This document shows positions 36,816 to 43,963 of a DNA stretch of 64,000 nucleotides, piece after piece. The position numbers and the translations under genes are program-made. Numbering within the stretch: the stretch's first letter is position 1; every line of letters starts with the position of its first letter. Source of the DNA: Goodfellowiella coeruleoviolacea (lineage in GTDB: Bacteria > Actinomycetota > Actinomycetes > Mycobacteriales > Pseudonocardiaceae); assembly GCF_024171785.1 (NCBI RefSeq), contig NZ_JAMTCK010000012.1:1-64000 (forward strand), read 5' to 3'. The notes beneath the pieces are model-generated. The model did no database searches. It was not told where the DNA came from and worked only from the letters and a program-made list of their open reading frames with translations.

Positions 36816-37763
36816 ATGACGCTGATCAACAGTTGCCTGGTCGCGCGGATCTTCGCCGTGGGCATCGTGACGGTCGCGGTTGCCGCTCCGCAGGTCAGGA
36901 CCGGGCACGTCGGGACACCACCGGTCGTCGTCAGCACACCGCCAGCCGGGACACCGGCGGCCAGCGCGACCGCCGTCGTCCCTGAGGTGAACCGCTTCGC
37001 CCTCCCGGCGGCCGAGGACGACGACCAGCCGTCATCGCCGGACCGGGAACTCGCCGCCCGCATCGCCCGAGCGGAGGACTACGCGCGCAACCAGCCCGGG
37101 GTGACCGGGTTCGTGGTGCGCGACCGGTGGACCGGTGTGGTCTGGCGCAACGCCGACGCCGGCACGCTGATCCGCGCCTGCTCGGTGACCAAGCTCGCCA
37201 TGGTGGTGGACCTGTTGCTGCGCAACGACTCCGGCGCGGTCAGGCTCACCGACCGGGACCGCGAGCTGATGCACCGCATGCTGAACTACAGCGACAACGA
37301 CGCGGCCACCGTGCTGTGGGCGCGCTACGGCGGGACCGGCTTCGCCACCCGGTTCCCGGACTACGGCCTGACCGACATGACCTTCAGCAGCCGCCACCCG
37401 CGCACCTGGGGCTGGTTCCTGACCACCGCGGACGACCTGGACCGGCTGATGGACCACATCCTCACCGAGCTGCCCGCCGAACACCGCGACTACCTGGTCG
37501 GCGAGATGCGCTCGGTCGACGTCAACCAGCGGTGGGGCGTGTGGGGCGCGGGGCCGGCCGCCGCGCCCGGCAACAAGAACGGCTGGTCCGACGCGAACGA
37601 CGAGGGCACCTGGATCGCCAACTCGGTGGGGTTCGTCGGCCCGGAGGAGCGCTACACGCTGGCCGTGATGAACCGGACCACGACGGAGGTGGGCGGCGCC
37701 GAGATCGGCAAGCGGATCACCACCGAGATCAGCCGGATCATCTTCGCGGGCCTGTTCGACTGA
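36816..37763 (+). CDS. Exported serine hydrolase of the beta-lactamase class A fold
   Basis: Protein of 315 aa. N-terminal hydrophobic segment, then a Pro/Thr/Ala-rich linker (~30-70). The penicillin-binding motifs are present in order: SxxK as SVTK in RACSVTKLAMV (~residue 129), SDN as YSDNDAA, and KTG as KNG in GNKNGWSD. A Glu166 equivalent for deacylation is not evident, so it is more likely a DD-peptidase-like or uncharacterised serine hydrolase than a true beta-lactamase. It follows the nucleoside hydrolase by 30 bp; both are exported. Confidence 0.8.
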   Translation: MTLINSCLVARIFAVGIVTVAVAAPQVRTGHVGTPPVVVSTPPAGTPAASATAVVPEVNRFALPAAEDDDQPSSPDRELAARIARAEDYARNQPGVTGFVVRDRWTGVVWRNADAGTLIRACSVTKLAMVVDLLLRNDSGAVRLTDRDRELMHRMLNYSDNDAATVLWARYGGTGFATRFPDYGLTDMTFSSRHPRTWGWFLTTADDLDRLMDHILTELPAEHRDYLVGEMRSVDVNQRWGVWGAGPAAAPGNKNGWSDANDEGTWIANSVGFVGPEERYTLAVMNRTTTEVGGAEIGKRITTEISRIIFAGLFD

Positions 37764-37861
37764 GCGGCGGCGCGGCCGGGCGTGCCGGGGCCACCACCCG
37801 CCAGTGGGTCGCGCGACCGGGACAGGTCGACAGCGGGCGGTGATCGGGAAGTGGTTACCTG

Positions 37862-39088
37862 GTGAGCATGTCGACCCAGGAGTTCGCCACCCACTCGCCC
37901 GGGACCGCGGCGCTGACCTTTGACGACGCCTACTTCGCCAACCCCTACCCGACGCTGGCCCGGCTGCGCGAGGCCAGCCCGGTGCACCGGGTGACCACGC
38001 CGGACGGCCACCCGGCCTGGCTGGTGACGCGCGAGGCCGACGTGCGGGCCGGGCTGGCGGATCCCCGGCTGGCGTTGGACAAGGCGCACGCGCGGGACGG
38101 CTACCGCGGGTTCAGCCTGCCGCCCGCGCTGGACGCCAGCCTGCTCAACCGGGACGGGGCCGACCACGCCCGGCTGCGGCGCCTGGTGTCCGGGTCGTTC
38201 ACGCCGCGCCGGGTCGAGGCGTTGCGCGCGCGGGTGGCGGCGATCGCCGAGGGCCTGGCCGACCGGGTGGCCGGTGCGCTGGCCGAGCACGGCCGGGCCG
38301 ACCTGGTGGCGGAGTTCGCCGTGCCGCTGCCGCTGGCCGTGGTCGGTGACATGCTGGGCGTGCCCGAGGCCGATCGGCGGGCGTTCGCGCAGTGGACCAC
38401 CGGGCTGCTGGCGCCACGCCACCACGAGCAGGCGGCCGAGTCGGTGCGCGCCATCCAGCGGTTCCTGGTGGCGCTGATCGCGGCCCGACGCGCCGAGCCC
38501 GGTGAGGACCTGCTGTCGGCCTGGATCAGCGCCCGCGACGAGGACGACCGGCTGAGCGAGAACGAGCTGGTGTCCATGGCGTTCCTGGTGCTGCTGGCCG
38601 GGATCGAGAACGTCACGCACGCGATCAGCCACGGCACGGTGGTGCTGCTGCGGCACCCCGGCCAGCTGGCCGCGCTGCGCGCCGACGCGGACCTGCTGTC
38701 CTCGGCCGTGGAGGAACTGCTGCGCGTCGCCGTGCCGGCGCCGGTGGCCATTCGCCGGTTCGCCACCGAGGACCTGGAAATCGGTGGGGTGCGGATCCCG
38801 GCGGGGGACACGGTGATGCTCGGGGTGGCCTCGGCGCACCGCGACGCGGCCCGGTTCACCGACCCCGACCGGGTCGACCTCGGGCGGGCCGACAACCCGC
38901 ACCTCGCGTTCGGCTACGGGCCGCACTACTGCGTTGGCGCGCCGCTGGCCCGCATCGAGTTGCGGGTGGCGTTCGCCACGCTGCTGCGCCGGTTCCCGAA
39001 CCTGGCGCTCGCCGTGCCCGAGGACGAGCTGCGGTGGCGCCCGTCGTTCCGCTCGCACGGCCTGCTGGAGCTGCCGGTGACCGGGTGA
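37862..39088 (+). CDS. Cytochrome P450
   Basis: Protein of 408 aa from GTG 37862 (ATG 37868 possible). Bacterial class I P450 with heme ligand Cys357 in AFGYGPHYCVGAPLAR, the ExxR motif in EELLRVAVP and the PERF-like PDRVDL. The I-helix reads LLAGIENVTHAISH: at the usual oxygen-activating A-G-x-E/D-T position the Thr is replaced by Asn, with a Thr two residues later. It resembles the CYP107/105 group used in secondary metabolism. No ferredoxin is adjacent; an unrelated TetR/MFS pair follows. Confidence 0.94.
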   Translation: MSMSTQEFATHSPGTAALTFDDAYFANPYPTLARLREASPVHRVTTPDGHPAWLVTREADVRAGLADPRLALDKAHARDGYRGFSLPPALDASLLNRDGADHARLRRLVSGSFTPRRVEALRARVAAIAEGLADRVAGALAEHGRADLVAEFAVPLPLAVVGDMLGVPEADRRAFAQWTTGLLAPRHHEQAAESVRAIQRFLVALIAARRAEPGEDLLSAWISARDEDDRLSENELVSMAFLVLLAGIENVTHAISHGTVVLLRHPGQLAALRADADLLSSAVEELLRVAVPAPVAIRRFATEDLEIGGVRIPAGDTVMLGVASAHRDAARFTDPDRVDLGRADNPHLAFGYGPHYCVGAPLARIELRVAFATLLRRFPNLALAVPEDELRWRPSFRSHGLLELPVTG

Positions 39089-39179
39089 GCGCCGGCGCCG
39101 GCACGCCGCCCACACCGTCCGCACCGTCCACATCGGCCAGTGCGGCCAGTCGGCCAGTGCGGCCACCGGCAGTGGGTGA

Positions 39180-39746
39180 TCAGCCCGCGTGGGCCGCGGT
39201 CGCCGAGGTGGCGAGCAGGGCGGCGGCCACGGCCTTGGCGCGGTGGGCCGGTTCGGCGGTGCGTTCGCGCAGCGCGGTCACCATGGCGCCGTCCATCAGC
39301 AGCATGAACTGCTCGGCCAGGGTGGCGTGGTGGTCGTGGCCGGCGGCGGCGAGCAGGCCGTCCAGGTACTCGATGACCAACCGCTTGTGCTCGGCGGCCA
39401 CCTGGTGGCCCGGGCTGTCCGGGTCGGCGAGTTCGACCATGGCGTTGATGGAGGCGCAGCCCCGGAAGTCAGCGCTCTCGAACCGTTCGGCCATCACGTC
39501 GAACACGGCCAGCGGCTGGTTGCCGCGTTCGGTGACCCCCTCGGCCAGCACCCGGCGCCAGCGCTGGTCGTAGCCGCGCAGCATGGCCACGACCAGGTCG
39601 TCCTTGCTGCTGAAGTGCCGGTAGAAGGAGGCGCGGCCCACCCCGGACACGGTCAGCAGGCGTTCCACGCCGACCGCGCGGATGCCCTCGGCGTAGAAGA
39701 GGTGCTCGGCGGCCTGCACCAGGCGATCTCGGGCGTGCGTTGGCAT
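39180..39746 (-). CDS. TetR family transcriptional regulator
   Basis: Protein of 188 aa. HTH: LVQAAEHLFYAEGIRAVGVERLLTVSGVGRASFYRHFSSKDDLV (read as the standard TetR helix-turn-helix, ending FYRHFSSKDDL). The C-terminal ligand domain has a Cys (RGCASINAM), common in the YcdC/LmrA-like group. Divergent from an MFS exporter with two operator-like palindromes between them, so it most likely represses the exporter and itself. Confidence 0.93.
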   Translation of the reverse strand: MPTHARDRLVQAAEHLFYAEGIRAVGVERLLTVSGVGRASFYRHFSSKDDLVVAMLRGYDQRWRRVLAEGVTERGNQPLAVFDVMAERFESADFRGCASINAMVELADPDSPGHQVAAEHKRLVIEYLDGLLAAAGHDHHATLAEQFMLLMDGAMVTALRERTAEPAHRAKAVAAALLATSATAAHAG

Positions 39747-39765
39747 GGGACCAGGCTATCCTGCC

Positions 39766-39828
39766 TTGACCAAGAACGGTACTGGTCGGTACCGTCTGCC
39801 CACTGTCAAGACGGAACCGATCGGTACC
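39766..39828 (+). promoter_or_regulatory. MFS promoter overlapped by two TetR-type operators
   Basis: Promoter TTGACC (39766-39771), 18 bp, TACCGT (39790-39795). Operator 1 is the perfect inverted repeat ACGGTAC-n6-GTACCGT (39776-39795), covering the spacer and -10. Operator 2 (39813-39828, GGAACCGATCGGTACC) is palindromic with one mismatched pair. Both contain TCGGTACC. GGAGG precedes the MFS GTG. Confidence 0.75.
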
Positions 39829-39841
39829 ATTTGGAGGACGT

Positions 39842-41095
39842 GTGGCCAGCCAACCACCGCCGCTCACCGGTAAGCCGACAGCCGGGAACCCCACGGCCGG
39901 GAACCCCACAGCCGGGACGCCCACGGCGGACGCCCCACCGGAGCGTATTCCCGGCCGGGTCCTGGTGCTCACCACCGGCAGCTTCGCCGTGGGCACCGAC
40001 GCCTTCGTGGTGGCCGGGGTGCTGCCAGACATCGCCGGCTCACTGCACGTGAGCGTGGCCGAGGCCGGGCAGCTGGTCACCGTGTTCTCCATCGCCTACG
40101 CCCTGCTGACACCGGTGCTGGCCGCGCTGACCGGGCAGTGGTCCCGGCGGGCCGTGCTGCTGACCGCGCTGGTCGTGTTCGGGCTCGGCAACGCGGCCAC
40201 CGCCCTCGCGCCCACCTACGGCTGGGTGCTGGCCACCCGGGTGCTGGCCGCGGCCGGGGCCGCCCTGTTCACCCCCAACGCGGGCGCGACCGCCGCGGCC
40301 ATCGCCCCACCCAGCCGCCGCGCCGGCGCCATCTCCCTGGTCGTCCTGGGCCTGACCTCGTCAACCGCGCTCGGCGTGCCCATCGGCACCGCGCTGGGCA
40401 CGGTGCTGGACTGGCGCGGCACCATGTGGTTCGTGGTCGTGCTCGGGGTGGTGGCCGCGGCCGGGGTGGCGCTGTGGCTGCCGGCCGTGCCGGCGCCGCC
40501 GACCGCGGGGCTGCGCCAGCGGTTCGCCCCGCTCGGCGACCGGCGGGTGGCGATGACCCTGCTCACCACGGTCGCGCTGTTCATCGGCGTGTACGTGGTG
40601 AACACCTACCTGAGCGTGATCGTGGCGCGCGCCACCGGCGGCAGCGGCACCACCCTGGCGGTGCTGCTGTTCTGCTCCGGTGTGGCCGGCATGGTCGGCA
40701 CCTACCTGTCCGGCCGGTTCAGCGACCGCTACGGCGCCCGGTGGGTGCTCGTCGGGGCCGCGCTGCTGCTGGCCCTGGACTACGCGCTGCTCCCGGTCAC
40801 CAGCGCCACCCTGGTGGGTGCGGTCGTCGCCGTGCTCGCGTTCGGGCTCGGTGCGTGGAGCATCACCGTGCCGCAGCAGCACCAGTTGATCGCCATGCGG
40901 CCCAGGGACGCCGCGGTGGTGGTCTCGCTCAACGCCTCCGCCACCTACCTGGCCGTGTCCCTGGCCGGGCTGGTTGGCGCCGGCGCACTCCAGGTCCTCG
41001 CGTCCCAGTGGCTGGCCTGGGTGGCCGGTGTGTTCGTCCTCATCGGACTGTGCTGTGCCGAGCTGGCACACCGGATCAGCAGGACGACGCGCTGA
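39842..41095 (+). CDS. MFS drug exporter (DHA1, 12 TM)
   Basis: Protein of 417 aa from GTG 39842 (GGAGG upstream). A repetitive N-terminus with three TAGNP/TAGTP units precedes twelve membrane segments. Motifs: TDAFVVAGVLPDIA in TM1, motif A-like GQWSRRAVLL between TM2 and TM3, and YLSGRFSDRYGARW. This places it in the CmlA/PbuE/AraJ-like group exporting small hydrophobic or sugar-like compounds. Regulated by the divergent TetR protein, by position. Confidence 0.9.
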   Translation: MASQPPPLTGKPTAGNPTAGNPTAGTPTADAPPERIPGRVLVLTTGSFAVGTDAFVVAGVLPDIAGSLHVSVAEAGQLVTVFSIAYALLTPVLAALTGQWSRRAVLLTALVVFGLGNAATALAPTYGWVLATRVLAAAGAALFTPNAGATAAAIAPPSRRAGAISLVVLGLTSSTALGVPIGTALGTVLDWRGTMWFVVVLGVVAAAGVALWLPAVPAPPTAGLRQRFAPLGDRRVAMTLLTTVALFIGVYVVNTYLSVIVARATGGSGTTLAVLLFCSGVAGMVGTYLSGRFSDRYGARWVLVGAALLLALDYALLPVTSATLVGAVVAVLAFGLGAWSITVPQQHQLIAMRPRDAAVVVSLNASATYLAVSLAGLVGAGALQVLASQWLAWVAGVFVLIGLCCAELAHRISRTTR

Positions 41096-41098
41096 GCC

Positions 41099-42001
41099 TC
41101 ACGGCCGGGGCCGGCGCTGGATGCGCACGGTGTCGTTGTCGCGGTCCCGGTCGCGGTCCCGGTCCCGGTCCCGGTCCCGGTCCCGGGTCCGGCCCAGCCG
41201 CACGGTGTCCGCGTCGGACACCCGGTCGAACTGGACGGTCTGGTCGGGGTCGGCCTGCCCGGGGACGGGCCGGCCCGGACCCGGCTGCCCAGCGCCGGTC
41301 TGCCCAGCGCCGGTCTGCCCAGCGCCGGTCTGCTTGGCCCGGCGGGCCCGGCGCACCCGGCTGACCACGAACCAGACCACGGCCACCACGACCACCACGG
41401 CGACCACATTGGACAGCACGCCCACGTAGTCCTCGACCAGGTGCCAGTTCTCGCCGAGCAGGTAGCCGGCCATGACCAGGGCGGTGTTCCAGATCAGGCT
41501 GCCCAGGGCGGTGAACACCAGGAACGTCAGCATGGACATCCGCTCCACGCCGGCCGGGATCGAGATCAGGCTGCGGAAGATCGGGATCATCCGGCCGAAG
41601 AACACCGCCTTGACCCCGTGCTTGGCGAACCACGCCTCGGTCTTGTCCACATCGGCCACGTTCACCAGGGGTAATCGCTTGGCGATCGCCCTGATCCGGT
41701 CCCGGCCGAGCAGCGCGCCGACCGCGTAGAGCGCGACACCGCCGACCACCGACCCGATGGTGGTCCAGATCAGCGCGGCGACCAGGCTCATGCTGCCCTG
41801 GCTGGCGGTGAACCCGGCCAGCGGCAGGAACAGTTCGCTGGGCAGCGGCGGGAACAGGTTCTCCAGTGCGACGGCGAGCCCGGCGCCCGGCGCGCCCAGG
41901 GTCTCCATCAGGTTCACCACCCAGCCGACCAGACCGCTGTCCGTAGTGGACTCTGCTGCGGCCGCGGTGACGAGGTGCGGGTCCAGCGCCAAGGAACTCA
42001 T
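41099..42001 (-). CDS. DedA family membrane protein with repetitive C-terminal tail
   Basis: Protein of 300 aa from ATG 42001. DedA/SNARE-associated core: ENLFPPLPSELFLPLAG, the conserved G-R-x-I-P (FFGRMIPIFRSLISIPAG), and about five membrane segments to residue ~215. DedA proteins recycle lipid carriers such as undecaprenyl phosphate. The cytosolic tail is unusual: TGAGQ repeats, then an alternating Arg-Asp run of seven RD pairs, encoded by a GGTCCC-like hexamer repeat at about 41137-41195. The tail is likely disordered and length-variable. Confidence 0.9.
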   Translation of the reverse strand: MSSLALDPHLVTAAAAESTTDSGLVGWVVNLMETLGAPGAGLAVALENLFPPLPSELFLPLAGFTASQGSMSLVAALIWTTIGSVVGGVALYAVGALLGRDRIRAIAKRLPLVNVADVDKTEAWFAKHGVKAVFFGRMIPIFRSLISIPAGVERMSMLTFLVFTALGSLIWNTALVMAGYLLGENWHLVEDYVGVLSNVVAVVVVVAVVWFVVSRVRRARRAKQTGAGQTGAGQTGAGQPGPGRPVPGQADPDQTVQFDRVSDADTVRLGRTRDRDRDRDRDRDRDRDNDTVRIQRRPRP

Positions 42002-42125
42002 GGCGACCAGGCTAGGAAATCGGACATATTGGCACCATGAGGTCGGACGCACACCTTTCCGGCGCCCGCCACAGGGCCGAACCCGCGGAAAACCACAGGG
42101 TGCCCGGCTGATTAGCCTCTGCCGC

Positions 42126-43322
42126 GTGACAACCGATCCAGCACGACCAGACGCCGGCCAGGCGCAGGCCCCGGCACGCGCGGACGACCCGCTGCGCCGG
42201 GTGCTGGTCCGGTGGCTGCGCCTGGTCACCGGGGCGCTCATCGGCAGCGGCACCGCCCTGCTGGGTGGCGTGGTCCTGGTGGTGGCGGGCGTGACGATGG
42301 TGCCGACCACGGTCTGGTCGGGCACCCGCCCCGCGCTGCTGGACTGGATCGCGCGCCGGGTGCGCGGGTGCGTCGGCGTGGACCGGTGGCGGCTGGCCAG
42401 GTGGCTGGACTGCGAGGTGACCGACGAGCACGGCCTCCGTCGTGCCGTGGCCTACCTGCTGCTGCGCCTGCTGACCGGACTGCTGGGTCCGGTGGTGGTG
42501 CTGGCCGCGCTGGTGGGTGGGGTCGGCTACCTGGTCGCCGCGGTGGTCCTGGTCGCCGAGATCCCGCTGGCCAACGCGCTGACCAGCGCCGGACTGGGGG
42601 TGGCCGGGCTCTACCTGGCCGGGCACGGCACCTTCGAGCTGGCCGCGCTGGAGCGCTGGCAGGCGCGCCGGTTCCTCGGCCCCAGCGACCAGGACCGGTT
42701 GCAGCAGCGGATCAGCGAGCTGGCCGCGAGCCGGGCCGGGGTGGTCGAGGCCGTCAACGACGAGCGCCGGCGCATCGAACGGGACCTGCACGACGGCGTG
42801 CAGCAGCGGCTGGTGGCACTGGGCATGCTGCTGGGCCGGGCCCGCCGCTCCCAGGCGCCCGAGCGCACCGCCGACCTGCTGCGCCAGGCCCACGAGCAGG
42901 CCCAGCAGGCCCTGAGCGACCTGCGCGAGGTGGCCTGGCGGGTGTACCCGACCGTGTTGGACGAGAGCGGGCTGGCCGCGGCGCTGGAGACGGTGGCCGA
43001 GCGCTGCCCGGTTCCGCTGCGCATCGACTACGGTCTGGCCAGCCGGCCGACCGGCGTGCTGGAGACCGTGGCCTACTTCGTGGTGTGCGAGGCCGTGACC
43101 AACGCGGCCAAGCACGCCACGGCCGAACTGATCACTGTGGACATCACCGAGCGGGAGAACGTGATCGCCGTGCGGATCGAGGACAACGGGGTGGGCGGCG
43201 CCGATCCCGGCGGCAGCGGGCTGTCCGGGCTGGCGCGCCGGGTCGCGGCCGTGGACGGCCGGTTCGACGTGCACAGCCCGGTGGGCGGGCCCACCAGGAT
43301 CAGCGCGGAGCTGCCGTGCTGA
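42126..43322 (+). CDS. NarL-type sensor histidine kinase
   Basis: Protein of 398 aa from GTG 42126. N-terminal membrane segments (~30-55 and ~110-165, GPVVVLAALVGGVGYLVAAVV) with no large sensor domain, then the HisKA_3 box ERRRIERDLHDGVQQRLVALG with the phospho-His, and an HATPase domain (VCEAVTNAAKHA, EDNGVGGADPGGSGLSGL). The input may be within the membrane. Overlaps the response regulator by 7 bp. Confidence 0.95.
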   Translation: MTTDPARPDAGQAQAPARADDPLRRVLVRWLRLVTGALIGSGTALLGGVVLVVAGVTMVPTTVWSGTRPALLDWIARRVRGCVGVDRWRLARWLDCEVTDEHGLRRAVAYLLLRLLTGLLGPVVVLAALVGGVGYLVAAVVLVAEIPLANALTSAGLGVAGLYLAGHGTFELAALERWQARRFLGPSDQDRLQQRISELAASRAGVVEAVNDERRRIERDLHDGVQQRLVALGMLLGRARRSQAPERTADLLRQAHEQAQQALSDLREVAWRVYPTVLDESGLAAALETVAERCPVPLRIDYGLASRPTGVLETVAYFVVCEAVTNAAKHATAELITVDITERENVIAVRIEDNGVGGADPGGSGLSGLARRVAAVDGRFDVHSPVGGPTRISAELPC

Positions 43323-43963
43323 GGGTGATCCTGGCCGAGGACTCCACGCTGCTGCGCGAGGGCCTGGCGCGGTTGCTCGCCGACGAGGGCCACGACGTGG
43401 TGGCCGCGGTGGGCGACGGCGCGCGGCTGATCGACGCGGTGGCCGCGCACCAGCCGGACGTGGCCGTGGTGGACGTGCGGATGCCGCCCACGCACACCGA
43501 CGAGGGGCTGCGCGCCGCACTGGAGATCCGGCGGCGCTGGCCCGGCGTTGGCGTGCTGGTGCTGTCGCAGTACGTGGAGAAGCGCTACACCGCCGAACTG
43601 CTCAGCCTGGACAGCGTGGGCATCGGCTACCTGCTCAAGGACCGCGTGGTGCAGGTGGAGGAGTTCCTCACCGCGCTGGAGCGCGTCGCCGCCGGTGGCG
43701 CCGCGTTCGACCCGGAGGTGGTGCGCCAGCTGCTGGCCCGCACCAGCCACGCCGACCCGGTGAGCCGGCTCACCCCGCGTGAGCGGGATGTGTTGGGACA
43801 CATGGCACAGGGCCACACCAACGCCACCATCGCCGAGCAGCTGCACGTGTCGCAGAGCGCGGTGGAGAAGCACGTCAACGCGATCTTCGACAAGCTCGGC
43901 CTGTCCCACACCACCGGCTACAGCCGCCGGGTGCTGGCGGTGCTGCGCTACCTGGAGTCCTGA
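43316..43963 (+). CDS. LuxR/NarL-type response regulator
   Basis: Protein of 215 aa from GTG 43316. Receiver: acidic pair AEDS, phospho-acceptor Asp in VAVVDVRMPPTHTDEGL, Lys in YLLKDRV. C-terminal LuxR HTH: LTPRERDVLGHMAQGHTNATIAEQL and VEKHVNAIFDKLGL. Partner of the overlapping kinase. Its 3' end overlaps hrpB on the other strand by 16 bp. Target genes unknown. Confidence 0.95.
   Translation: MLRVILAEDSTLLREGLARLLADEGHDVVAAVGDGARLIDAVAAHQPDVAVVDVRMPPTHTDEGLRAALEIRRRWPGVGVLVLSQYVEKRYTAELLSLDSVGIGYLLKDRVVQVEEFLTALERVAAGGAAFDPEVVRQLLARTSHADPVSRLTPRERDVLGHMAQGHTNATIAEQLHVSQSAVEKHVNAIFDKLGLSHTTGYSRRVLAVLRYLES

Noticed and set aside
36816-37763. Functional class A beta-lactamase
   Set aside because: SxxK, SDN and a KTG-like triad are present, but no convincing omega-loop Glu was found, so only the fold is claimed.
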